DNA from: Bacteroidota bacterium
Lineage (GTDB): Bacteria > Bacteroidota > Bacteroidia > Chitinophagales > Saprospiraceae
Length of the DNA: 64,000 nt
Direction: 5' to 3'
Assembly (NCBI GenBank): GCA_016124585.1
Contig: WGNL01000018.1
Location: 248,001-312,000, forward strand
Part shown: positions 51,141 to 59,242 of the stretch, piece after piece
How the letters are laid out: every line of letters begins with the position of its first letter
How positions within the stretch are numbered: position 1 is the first letter of the stretch
Notes under the pieces: model-generated
Seen by the model: only the letters and a program-made list of their open reading frames with translations
Told to the model about the DNA's origin: nothing
Database searches by the model: none
Position numbers and translations under genes: made by a program

Positions 51141-51147
51141 ATAAAAA

Positions 51148-52452
51148 TTAGTATAAGCGTAAAAGCCAATCCTTGAATTGGTCGAATTGAGCACTCATTT
51201 TTACTGTATGCTTTTGCCGCCCAGAAAGTGTGGCAAGTCTTTCAGGCACTTCAATTTTTTTATTTAAGATGCGCTCTACGTCAGGTAGGAATTTTGACGG
51301 ATGTGCAGTTTCGAGTACTATGCCCTTGGTTCTAAAGTTAGTTTTTTGGTATTCTGAAAGTGCAAGGTATCCAACTGCGCCATGTGGGTCAATTAAATAC
51401 CCATACCTGTCAAATACTTTGCGCATAACTGTTTCTGTCTCGGTGTCTGTAAATGAGTAGCCTTTAATGTCTTTTTGGATGGTGTTCCACGTGGAACAAT
51501 ACAGGTCCATCATTCTCGCAAAATTAGAAGGGTTGCCCACATCCATAGCGTTGGACAATGTTGGCACAGATGAGAGAGGGGTATATACCCCTGAGTCAAG
51601 ATAGGATGGCACCACGTTATTTGCATTAGTCGCTGCGATGAACTGCTGAATTGGTAGTCCCATTCTTTTTGCAAACAACCCTGCTGTTAAATTGCCAAAG
51701 TTTCCGCTAGGGACACTGAAGACCACTGACTCTCCATTTAAAAAAAGTTGCTTGTAGGCTTCGAAATAGTAGAAGGATTGTGGTATCAGGCGTGCTATAT
51801 TGATAGAATTGGCAGAGCTCAATCGAATGCTTGAGGTCAAATCTTTGTCTAAGAATGCCTGTTTTACTAGAGCTTGACAATCATCAAAAGTGCCTTCCAC
51901 TTCAATAGCTGCCACATTCTCGCCGAGCGTTGTCAACTGCTTTTCCTGTAAAAAGCTGACCTTCCCTGAAGGGTAGAGTATCACTACCTGAATCCCAGGG
52001 GTTTTATAAAAGCCAGCGGCAACTGCTCCGCCTGTGTCGCCTGAAGTGGCGACTAAGATGACCAATTCGCTATCATTTCCACGGTTAAAATAACTCATTA
52101 GTTGTGCCATGAATCTTGCCCCAAAATCTTTAAAGGCTAATGATGGCCCATGGAATAGTTCTAATATATACTTCTCATCATCAAGCCTCACAATTGGGGC
52201 TGGGAAGGTGATTGCCTTTTCAATGATGGTTCGGATATCTGGCTCTGGTATAGTAGCCCCTTTGAAAAGCTGTTTGCAAATCTCGAACCCAATCTCCTGA
52301 AAAGAATAGTCTTTTAAATTTTTGATAAATATCTCAGACAATTGGGGTATAAATTCTGGCATAAAAAGCCCGTTGTCATCGGGTAAGCCCTTAAATACAG
52401 CCTCTTGTAGAGTAGTAAAATTAGTGGTATTTTTTGTGCTGTAAAGACGCAT
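51148..52452 (-). CDS. thrC: Threonine synthase
   Basis: ThrC converts O-phosphohomoserine to threonine with pyridoxal phosphate. The 434-residue protein has the long N-terminal domain of the E. coli-type enzyme, the PLP lysine in FHGPSLAFKDFGARFMAQLM near residue 110, VATSGDTGGAVAAGF near 135 and VPSGNFGNLTAGLFAKRMGLP near 245. It lies downstream of thrB, with a 72-nt gap, on the same strand; thrA is not in the window. A 16-bp parS-like palindrome is embedded in the coding region, reading as CSTWN, so the gene doubles as a centromere site. Confidence 0.95.
   Translation of the reverse strand: MRLYSTKNTTNFTTLQEAVFKGLPDDNGLFMPEFIPQLSEIFIKNLKDYSFQEIGFEICKQLFKGATIPEPDIRTIIEKAITFPAPIVRLDDEKYILELFHGPSLAFKDFGARFMAQLMSYFNRGNDSELVILVATSGDTGGAVAAGFYKTPGIQVVILYPSGKVSFLQEKQLTTLGENVAAIEVEGTFDDCQALVKQAFLDKDLTSSIRLSSANSINIARLIPQSFYYFEAYKQLFLNGESVVFSVPSGNFGNLTAGLFAKRMGLPIQQFIAATNANNVVPSYLDSGVYTPLSSVPTLSNAMDVGNPSNFARMMDLYCSTWNTIQKDIKGYSFTDTETETVMRKVFDRYGYLIDPHGAVGYLALSEYQKTNFRTKGIVLETAHPSKFLPDVERILNKKIEVPERLATLSGRQKHTVKMSAQFDQFKDWLLRLY
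51483..51498. promoter_or_regulatory. parS-like centromere site 2 (inside thrC)
   Basis: TGTTCCACGTGGAACA repeats the inner 16 bases of site 1 exactly, 359 nt away, and is a perfect palindrome. It is located in the thrC coding sequence. Confidence 0.88.
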
Positions 52453-52524
52453 TTCAGATTGACTTTTTAATGATATTCAATAGCCCAAACATTAAAATGG
52501 CAATAGTTAAAGACTATTTGGTCA

Positions 52525-53466
52525 TTATAGTTTTATCGCTCCTTCTTGGTTGATAGGTGAAGTGTATAAATCATGTTCGATACCAACTTGAGTATAAACC
52601 CGCTTCATGGCTTCACCTACTTCTTCAGCTATCAAACTGTTAGCGCTCAAGGCAAAGATAGAAGGGCCTGCACCTGAAATACTACAACCCAATGCACCTG
52701 TTTTTAATACAGCCTCTTTTACTTCATAAAAATGAGGAATCAACTTGGCACGCTGTGGCTCAATGATTACATCTTGCAAAGCACGCCCAATTAGCGCTAT
52801 ATCGGAATTGTAAAGACCAATAATGAAAGCACCCAAATTAGCATTTTGTTGTATGAATTTCTTCAATGGAACTGCGTCGCTTAAAATACTTCTAGCATCC
52901 TTTGTTAAAACTTCAACATGTGGGTAAATAACTGTAGCGTAAATGCCTCTTGGTATAGGTAAGCGATGAAAATCCATCATTTCATTGTCACGAATGAGTA
53001 GTAGCCCACCCATTAGCGAAGGAGCTACATTATCAGCATGCCAGCCACCGGAAGCAAGATATTCGCCTTGGAGTGCGAAAGGTAGCAGGTCTTTTTTCTC
53101 AAGTGGGCGCTTCAATAATTCATTTATGGCCATGACTCCTGCTACTGCGCTTGCTGCGCTACTACCAAGTCCACTCCCTATGGGCATTTTTTTGTGCAAT
53201 TCCATCTCGATGCCCCGGCCAGTTTCGCCAAGGTGTTCGAGGAGTTTATGTGCGGCAAATCCAGCTGTATTTTTCAACGGGTCATAAGGAAGTCTGCCTT
53301 TCGCTCCTGAAATGAGCGTAATTCGTATTCCTGGTGTATCACTGAATCTAACAATGACTTCGTCGCCGGGGTGTTCCAATGCGAAGCCCATTACATCAAA
53401 TCCAACAGCTGCATTTCCAACTGAAGCTGGGGCAAAAACTTTTATTCCAGGTTGCATTAACTTCAT
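52525..53466 (-). CDS. thrB: Homoserine kinase
   Basis: ThrB phosphorylates homoserine, the step before ThrC. The 313-residue GHMP kinase has VFAPASVGNAAVGFDVMGFALE near residue 10, the phosphate loop in KKMPIGSGLGSSAASAVAGVMAIN near 92, ASGGWHADNVAPSLMGGLLLI and the C-terminal GALGCSISGAGPSIFAL. These are standard ThrB landmarks. It is the promoter-proximal member of a thrB-thrC operon. The first codons (MKLMQPG) leave the start uncertain by three residues. No threonine attenuator was recognised upstream. Confidence 0.95.
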   Translation of the reverse strand: MKLMQPGIKVFAPASVGNAAVGFDVMGFALEHPGDEVIVRFSDTPGIRITLISGAKGRLPYDPLKNTAGFAAHKLLEHLGETGRGIEMELHKKMPIGSGLGSSAASAVAGVMAINELLKRPLEKKDLLPFALQGEYLASGGWHADNVAPSLMGGLLLIRDNEMMDFHRLPIPRGIYATVIYPHVEVLTKDARSILSDAVPLKKFIQQNANLGAFIIGLYNSDIALIGRALQDVIIEPQRAKLIPHFYEVKEAVLKTGALGCSISGAGPSIFALSANSLIAEEVGEAMKRVYTQVGIEHDLYTSPINQEGAIKL

Positions 53467-53631
53467 CTGTTTTCAAAACAAACGCCAAAAGCAAAATTTG
53501 TGGAAAAATAGTTGCTATTGCTACTTGCTGTGAAGTGATTAAAATTATATTCAAAATAATTTTAATTAAATATTTTTATCAGTGCAAAGCTACACTTCGC
53601 AGGCGCAATGAAGTTTGTTTAACTTTACCTT

Positions 53632-54753
53632 ATGGAGGATTTTCGCTTAAAAAAATGGCGGCTCATACTAGGCAAGCAGTCCGATCCGAAGGTAGGGATT
53701 GGCCTCGAAGGTGAAGTCGCTGGCATGGATGACGTATTGGAAGCACTTTATAATAATGAACGAAAGGGAGGGCTTGGAGCCTCTTCGCCAAAATTAAACC
53801 GTTGGCTCGGAGACATAAGGCTTTATTTTCCAACTTCTGTGGTACAGGTAATGCAAAAAGACGCCGTAGAGCGACTAGAGCTTCATCGCTTATTGCTGGA
53901 ACCAGAATTGCTGGAAATGGTAGAACCTGACGTTAGCTTGGTAGCGACCATGATTTCACTGAACAAAGTGATGCCCAGTAAGACTCGAGAGACTGCTCGG
54001 GTGGTCATTAAGAAAGTGGTTGAGGAACTGGAGAAAAAACTCAGTAGTCCACTTCGGCAATCGATTGAAGGCGCACTTAATCGGTCGATTCGTAATCGGC
54101 GACCAAAGTTGAATGAAGTGGACTGGAATCGAACAATTCGGCTCAATTTAAAACATTATCAAGCTGATTATCAAATAGTTATACCAGAAAATATTGTTGG
54201 GCATGGTCGTAAGGGGCACTCTCTTCGATATGTAATTCTACTTGTAGACCAAAGTGGTTCCATGGCTTCATCAGTCGTATATGCCAGTATAATAGGTGCT
54301 ATCATGGCTTCCCTCAAATCGATTCGGACGCATTTCGTTGCCTTCGATACAACAGTAGCTGATTTTACTAATGTGATGAAAGACCCAGTGGATTTATTGT
54401 TCGGCATCCAACTGGGCGGAGGGACAGACATCAACAAAGCGTTGGGCTATGCACAATCGCTCATCAAAATCCCAACGGATACAATTTTGGTACTAATTAG
54501 TGATATGTTTGAAGGAGGCAACCAAAGTGAAATGCTCAAAAAGGTTGCCGCAGTTAAAGCTGCGGGTGTGAACTTCATCGTATTGCTGGCCTTGGATGAC
54601 AAGGGTGCTCCATCTTATGACAAAACTTTAACAACATCACTTGCATCTTTGAAAGTCCCTTGTTTTGCCTGTACACCTGATAAATTTCCAAAGTTAATGG
54701 AAGCGGCCATAGCTAAAAAAGATTTAATGAATTGGAATTCTCTACGAGAATAA
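53632..54753 (+). CDS. VWA-domain protein of the MoxR/YehP type
   Basis: This is a 373-residue cytosolic protein. The N-terminal half has family-type segments GGLGASSPKLNRWLGDIRLYFPTSVVQVMQKDA and LLLEPELLEMVEPDVSLVATMISLNKVMP. The C-terminal half is a von Willebrand A domain with the MIDAS motif DQSGSMASSVVYAS near residue 205, the Thr/Asp region GGGTDINKALGYAQ near 266 and ISDMFEGG. In most genomes this VWA gene neighbours a MoxR AAA ATPase and SWIM, DUF5691 and DUF5682 genes. Here it stands alone, and the matching ATPase is at 622. Metal-dependent protein binding is likely; the process is unknown. Confidence 0.9.
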   Translation: MEDFRLKKWRLILGKQSDPKVGIGLEGEVAGMDDVLEALYNNERKGGLGASSPKLNRWLGDIRLYFPTSVVQVMQKDAVERLELHRLLLEPELLEMVEPDVSLVATMISLNKVMPSKTRETARVVIKKVVEELEKKLSSPLRQSIEGALNRSIRNRRPKLNEVDWNRTIRLNLKHYQADYQIVIPENIVGHGRKGHSLRYVILLVDQSGSMASSVVYASIIGAIMASLKSIRTHFVAFDTTVADFTNVMKDPVDLLFGIQLGGGTDINKALGYAQSLIKIPTDTILVLISDMFEGGNQSEMLKKVAAVKAAGVNFIVLLALDDKGAPSYDKTLTTSLASLKVPCFACTPDKFPKLMEAAIAKKDLMNWNSLRE

Positions 54754-54820
54754 AGTATGCTTATTCACTTTCTGGAAAAAACTACAGCCAAAAGCTGTGA
54801 TGCTTTGCGCAAAGAATTTC

Positions 54821-54828
54821 TACTTTTG
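54821..54828 (+). promoter_or_regulatory. Bacteroidota -7 element (TACTTTTG) upstream of prs
   Basis: TACTTTTG matches TAnnTTTG. It would leave a leader of roughly 135 nt before prs, longer than usual in this window. TTTG at 54804-54807 could be a -33 element at short spacing. Confidence 0.4.
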
Positions 54829-54970
54829 CCTCACAAATAGACTTTGGTCGGACAGCAATTTAATTACTACATGAAGAAAACTATTCCATCAATTTAGGTG
54901 GTTCGGGGTTGATTTTTTTCAAAATTATTTTGCTGAACAACTATGATCCGAACCCCTTCCAAATTTCATT

Positions 54971-55921
54971 ATGACAAATGCTATGGTCGAAGTAAAGATT
55001 TTTTCTGGAACCAATTCTAATTACTTGGCCGATAAAATAGCCGATTATTATGGGCAGCCACTCGGTGATATTTCGGTCAATCGATTCAGCGATGGTGAAA
55101 TGCAGCCAGTCATCAATGAGTCGGTAAGGGGGGCGTATGTTTTTCTAGTCCAGTCCACCTTTGCTCCTGCCGAAAACCTAATGGAACTTCTCTTAGTGAT
55201 AGACGCTGCCAAACGTGCTTCCGCTGGTTATATTACTGCTGTTATCCCCTACTTTGGCTATGCTCGTCAAGACCGTAAGGACAAGCCGCGTGTACCCATT
55301 TCAGCAAAACTTATCGCTGAGCTATTGCAAGCCGCTGGTGCCGATAGGGTAATGACCATGGATCTTCACGCTGACCAGATTCAGGGCTTTTTTGATATTC
55401 CGGTCGATCACCTCAAGAGCGAAGCCATCTATATGCCTCATTTAGAAAAATTGGATTTGACTAACGCACTTTTTGCTTCGCCGGATGTTGGTGGTGTAAA
55501 GCGGGCGAGAACATACGCTAAGCATTTTGGTAAAAACCTAGTCATTTGTGACAAGTATCGCAAAAAGGCAAATGAAATTGCTGAAATGACTGTAATTGGG
55601 GATGTAAAAGGTGCGGATGTAATACTAGTCGACGATCTCGTAGATACTGCTGGCACACTTTGCCGGGCAGCCGATATTATAATGAAAGAAGGTGCAAACA
55701 GTGTTCGGGCCATTTGTACACACCCTGTCCTTTCAGGAAAGGCGTTTGAAAATATTGAAAAGTCAGCATTATTGGAACTGATAGTTTGTGATACCATACC
55801 AATATCACAGACTAAGCGTCCAGATAAAATTAAAGTACTATCCACTGCGAAACTTTTCGCTAGGGCAATACGCAATACGCACGAGCATCGCTCGATTTCA
55901 GCCTTATTCATCGAAGGGTAG
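54971..55921 (+). CDS. prs: Ribose-phosphate pyrophosphokinase
   Basis: Prs makes PRPP from ribose 5-phosphate and ATP for nucleotide, His and Trp synthesis. The 316-residue protein has VKIFSGTNSNYLADKIADYYG, VNRFSDGEMQPVINESVRG near residue 35, YFGYARQDRKDKPRVPISAKL near 95, the metal/flexible loop in MDLHADQIQGFFDIPVDHL near 132 and the PRPP-binding loop ILVDDLVDTAGTL near 217. It is a normal class I PRPP synthetase. The first codon could be 54971 or 54983. The leader of over 130 nt upstream contains no riboswitch that I recognise. Confidence 0.97.
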   Translation: MTNAMVEVKIFSGTNSNYLADKIADYYGQPLGDISVNRFSDGEMQPVINESVRGAYVFLVQSTFAPAENLMELLLVIDAAKRASAGYITAVIPYFGYARQDRKDKPRVPISAKLIAELLQAAGADRVMTMDLHADQIQGFFDIPVDHLKSEAIYMPHLEKLDLTNALFASPDVGGVKRARTYAKHFGKNLVICDKYRKKANEIAEMTVIGDVKGADVILVDDLVDTAGTLCRAADIIMKEGANSVRAICTHPVLSGKAFENIEKSALLELIVCDTIPISQTKRPDKIKVLSTAKLFARAIRNTHEHRSISALFIEG

Positions 55922-55981
55922 GGTAAAGTGTAATTGCAATTTTATAAACAATATCTACTTTCCCAATTTCCTTGTTACTTT

Positions 55982-56296
55982 CTACCTTTTAGAAATGCTC
56001 AAGAATGCGCCTATGGCTTTAACCGCATTAGCCAGCCTATCATAGTCAACTTTGTAATGGATGAATTTGCCGTCTCGCACTGTTTCTACTAATCCTGCGG
56101 ACCGAAGTATACGGAGGTGTTGTGAAGTGATAGACTGCTCCAACTTTAAAGTGTTGTAGATTTTGTTGACGTTAATCGTCTCGTGTTCGTCAATGAACTC
56201 TAAGATTTTCATGCGCAGTGGATGCGCTAACGCCCTGAGTATCTCCGATGACACCTGTAGCTTGTCATCATTGATGATTACCTTAGCCTTTCTCAT
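55982..56296 (-). CDS. ArsR-fold winged-helix transcription regulator 1
   Basis: This is a 104-residue protein of the ArsR/SmtB fold. The DNA-recognition region is LRALAHPLRMKILEFIDEHETINVNKIYNTLKLEQSITSQHLRILRSAGLVETVRDGKFIHYKV, near residues 18-80. It contains no cysteine, so it lacks the usual metal-thiolate sensing sites. ATG 56296 is used (MRKAKVIIND); the track start 56338 adds poor sequence. A second similar regulator lies 289 nt upstream. Its ligand and targets are not known. Confidence 0.9.
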   Translation of the reverse strand: MRKAKVIINDDKLQVSSEILRALAHPLRMKILEFIDEHETINVNKIYNTLKLEQSITSQHLRILRSAGLVETVRDGKFIHYKVDYDRLANAVKAIGAFLSISKR

Positions 56297-56377
56297 AGAA
56301 GTCAAAATTTTTTGGCGAAAAAGAAGTTGTAGAGGCAAATATGCGCTATTTATTTATCTTTTCAAAAAAGTTATAAA

Positions 56378-56415
56378 AAAAATGCTGTAAGCCCGGAAAG
56401 GTTTACAGCATTTTT
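56378..56415 (-). terminator. Terminator downstream of ArsR-fold regulator 2
   Basis: AAAAATGCTGTAA and TTACAGCATTTTT form a 13-bp perfect stem with a 12-nt loop. Read on the minus strand it ends in a T run. It lies about 170 nt past the regulator's stop. Confidence 0.8.
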
Positions 56416-56584
56416 GAAAAGCCTTAAAATAGAAATTTAAGCAAATTAAAAGTTGGCACATCCTGTGTGCAAATAAGCTTTGCCTTGGCTTAAGTCAAGC
56501 TTTTTTCATCAAGGGATTATAATTTGAGTTAGTAATTAAGAATGTGAGAACATTCCGCAAATTAATTGCAAAATCATTACTGAT

Positions 56585-56923
56585 TTAGGCAGCTAAATCT
56601 TCTACCAATTTGGAAATTTGGCCTAAACGATCCTTGTCCAATCCGTAAAAAATGAATTTGCCCTGACGTTCGGTGGCTACAACGCCAGCTCTACGTAAGA
56701 TAGCCAAGTGTTGTGAAGCTACACTTTGCTCAAGCCGCAATTTGATGTAGATGTCGGTGACGGTCATCTTTTCATTCTCCTCCAACAAGTCAATGACACG
56801 TTGGCGCAGCTTATGGTTGATGGCCCGAAGAACCAACACGGCTTTGCGCAATTCTGCGTAGTCGAGCTGGATCTCTTCTTTTCCCTTCTTGAGCACAATT
56901 GTCTCGCTCTTTTGCTTTCTCAT
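56585..56923 (-). CDS. ArsR-fold winged-helix transcription regulator 2
   Basis: This is a 112-residue ArsR-fold protein, related to regulator 1 in the recognition core: LRAINHKLRQRVIDLLEENEKMTVTDIYIKLRLEQSVASQHLAILRRAGVVATERQGKFIFYGL. Again there is no cysteine. The two share the LEQSxxSQHLxILRxAGxVxTxRxGKFIxY pattern, so they are probably paralogs. A basic 20-residue N-terminal extension (MRKQKSETIVLKKGKEE) is present. It may be autoregulatory, but the upstream region shows no clear palindrome. It is separated from regulator 1 by a terminator, so they are independent units. Confidence 0.9.
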   Translation of the reverse strand: MRKQKSETIVLKKGKEEIQLDYAELRKAVLVLRAINHKLRQRVIDLLEENEKMTVTDIYIKLRLEQSVASQHLAILRRAGVVATERQGKFIFYGLDKDRLGQISKLVEDLAA

Positions 56924-57164
56924 ATTATGTTTCTTTTTAAACTGGTTAAAAAATTGTTGAAATCAACATTTTAGTTTTCTCAAATTAATAAAATCTTCAT
57001 ACCTGCAAACCAAGAACTATACCAATCGAAGTGATAATAGTCCATCGTAATGCTTAAAGTGTGCAAAATCAATGCGAAAATAAAAGCGTATTTTTAAAAT
57101 TCAAAGAAAATAAAAAGTAATTTTTTTTCTTATATGAAATCATTTATGCCTAATAATCAGCCAA

Positions 57165-57863
57165 TTAACTAGGTTTTTTCCGTGATTTAGTGATGTTAGG
57201 AGCTTTAAGGTAGAGAGGAGATGCGTACGCAATATTTGAAAAATTCTTATTCATAAATGCTTTCATGACAAGAGGAATTAATTGCGTTGATTTACAAATT
57301 TCTACTGGACTAAAGCTTGAAAATTGATTGTTAACAATGGCTTTACACTTTTCGGCGCCATTTCCGCAGAAGATAATGTGTTGTTTTGATGAAAAATAGA
57401 CTTCAAAGCTCTCTTTTTCAACGACCATCGCTTGGGGAGGCAGTGCGAGTTCGCCTTTTGCTGTATATAATGCAGTGTAAACCTCCATTCGGCGGGCATC
57501 TATCATTGGACAGTAGAGTGCATCGGGGTTTTGTGCTTCATGATGGGCGGCTGTAGCCAAAGCAGCCAATGTATTAACAGTAATAAGTGGTTTGTCCAAT
57601 GCGTAACAAATACCTTTAGCTGTAGAAAAACCTACCCTAAGTGATGTATAGGAACCTGGGCCCTCACTTACTGCAACAGCGTCAATATCTTGCAAGCTAA
57701 GCTTTGCCTCATCCATGCACTGTTGAATTAGCAATGTGATGATGCTTGAATGCTTGTTCTCTTCGAAAGACTCATGAACAGATAAAACCTCTAAACCACT
57801 GCTCAGGCACACACTACAAATACCTGTAGCTGCTTCGATATTCAAAATGAGTGGAACTGTCAA
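57165..57863 (-). CDS. tsaB: tRNA threonylcarbamoyladenosine synthesis protein TsaB
   Basis: TsaB is the ASKHA-fold partner that dimerises with TsaD for t6A modification of tRNA. The 232 residues open with LILNIEAATGICSVCLSSG, then SIITLLIQQCMDEA, the hallmark AVSEGPGSYTSLRVGFSTAKGICYAL near residue 66, and MIDARRMEVYTALY near 120. The C-terminal part is basic (SRKKPS). It lacks the metal-binding histidines of TsaD, as expected. It is monocistronic and divergent from prfA with a 195-nt interval. Confidence 0.95.
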   Translation of the reverse strand: MTVPLILNIEAATGICSVCLSSGLEVLSVHESFEENKHSSIITLLIQQCMDEAKLSLQDIDAVAVSEGPGSYTSLRVGFSTAKGICYALDKPLITVNTLAALATAAHHEAQNPDALYCPMIDARRMEVYTALYTAKGELALPPQAMVVEKESFEVYFSSKQHIIFCGNGAEKCKAIVNNQFSSFSPVEICKSTQLIPLVMKAFMNKNFSNIAYASPLYLKAPNITKSRKKPS

Positions 57864-57894
57864 TTATAGCTTTATTTTCGGTCGTTAATTTTCC

Positions 57895-57902
57895 TATTTT
57901 TG
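57895..57902 (+). promoter_or_regulatory. Bacteroidota -7 element (TATTTTTG) upstream of prfA
   Basis: TATTTTTG matches TAnnTTTG and lies about 155 nt before the chosen prfA ATG at 58059. Confidence 0.35.
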
Positions 57903-58058
57903 CACCTGCAAATCCGTAAGAATATTATGAACTCCTTCCAGCTTCGCCGCTTTTTGTAGCTACACAAATTCTGACTCCCTTTGGCGAGGGGTAACAGCCT
58001 TTCCTTATTCCAACACTTGCTGGGCAATATTTCCGGCACAAAATTCAAAAAAAATCGC

Positions 58059-59129
58059 ATGCTAGATAAACTCGAATCCATTCGCAGCAATTTCATCAAT
58101 TTGGAAGAGCAGATGTCTGACCCAGAAATCGTTGGCGATCAGGCTCGTTATACCAAGGTCAGCAAGGAATACTTCAAGCTGAAGGAAGTTGTGGACGCCT
58201 ACCTCGATTACAAAAAAGTGCTCGAAAATATTGATGGCGCAAAAGAACTATTAAAAGAAAAAGACGAGGAAATGCGTGAAATGGCCAAGATTGAATTACA
58301 AGAATTGGAACCACGCCGTGATGAACTGGAGGAACAAATCAGAACCTTGCTCATTCCCCGTGACCCTGAAGATGCCCGTGATATTATCTTCGAAATCAGA
58401 GCAGGTACGGGTGGCGATGAGGCAAGCCTATTTGCTGGCGACCTTTATCGGATGTACATTAAATATTTCGAAACACAAGGTTGGAAAACTGAACCCCTCT
58501 ACGAAAATGAAGGAACCGTTGGCGGTTACAAAGAAGTCTCCGTTGAGGTGCGTGGCACCGATGTTTATGGTAAAATGAAGTTTGAGTCGGGCGTACACCG
58601 TGTACAAAGGGTGCCTACCACCGAAACCAAGGGCCGGGTACACACCAGTGCTGCTACTGTGGCCGTTATGCCAAAAATGGAAATGGAGGACGTAAACATC
58701 AATCGTTCCGATCTGAAAATTGACACCTTCCGCTCCAGTGGCGCAGGTGGCCAGCACGTGAACAAGACCGAATCGGGAGTTCGTCTCACACATATCCCAA
58801 CGGGCGTAGTGGTGGAATGTACCGAGGGACGCTCGCAGCACTCGAATAAGGAAATTGCAGAGCAGCGGCTCTACTCCAAGATTTATGAAATGCAGAAGGA
58901 GAAGATGAACGCTACCATTGCTGCGCAACGAAAATCACTCGTTGGTTCAGGTGACCGTTCCGAGAAAATCCGCACCTACAACTTTCCACAGAACCGCATC
59001 ACAGATCATCGCATCGAACTGACGCTCTACAACCTTGACCAAGTGCTGGAAGGTGAACTTACCAAATTTATCGAAGGACTTCAAATTGCTGAAAATGCAG
59101 AAAAGATGAAGGCAATGGAGGAGGCCTAG
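58059..59129 (+). CDS. prfA: Peptide chain release factor 1
   Basis: RF1 terminates translation at UAA and UAG. The 356-residue protein has the anticodon-like recognition region HRVQRVPTTETKGRVHTSAATVAV, where PTT is a variant of the RF1 PxT motif, and the catalytic GGQ loop in FRSSGAGGQHVNKTESGVRLTHIPTG near residue 228, followed by CTEGRSQHSNKEIAEQRL. ATG 58059 (MLDKLESIRSNF) is the natural start; the track start at 57981 adds 26 residues from the leader. No prmC methyltransferase gene is adjacent. Confidence 0.96.
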   Translation: MLDKLESIRSNFINLEEQMSDPEIVGDQARYTKVSKEYFKLKEVVDAYLDYKKVLENIDGAKELLKEKDEEMREMAKIELQELEPRRDELEEQIRTLLIPRDPEDARDIIFEIRAGTGGDEASLFAGDLYRMYIKYFETQGWKTEPLYENEGTVGGYKEVSVEVRGTDVYGKMKFESGVHRVQRVPTTETKGRVHTSAATVAVMPKMEMEDVNINRSDLKIDTFRSSGAGGQHVNKTESGVRLTHIPTGVVVECTEGRSQHSNKEIAEQRLYSKIYEMQKEKMNATIAAQRKSLVGSGDRSEKIRTYNFPQNRITDHRIELTLYNLDQVLEGELTKFIEGLQIAENAEKMKAMEEA

Positions 59130-59242
59130 CGTCTCCAACTGCCCTATTTTCATTTTTTGTTTAAATATTTAGCTAAAAAACCTAAACAAAAAAAATGAAT
59201 TCCTGTTAGGCTTTGGTTTTCACCAAAACTTAAAACAGGATA

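Noticed and set aside
54754-54970. Riboswitch in the long prs leader
   Set aside because: I could not recognise a purine, PRPP or ppGpp aptamer core. The leader is AT-rich without a conserved fold visible by eye.
58752-58765. CAGCACGTGAACA in prfA as a parS half match
   Set aside because: Only the right half resembles parS and the left half does not. The sequence codes for the conserved GGQHVNK loop of RF1, which explains it.
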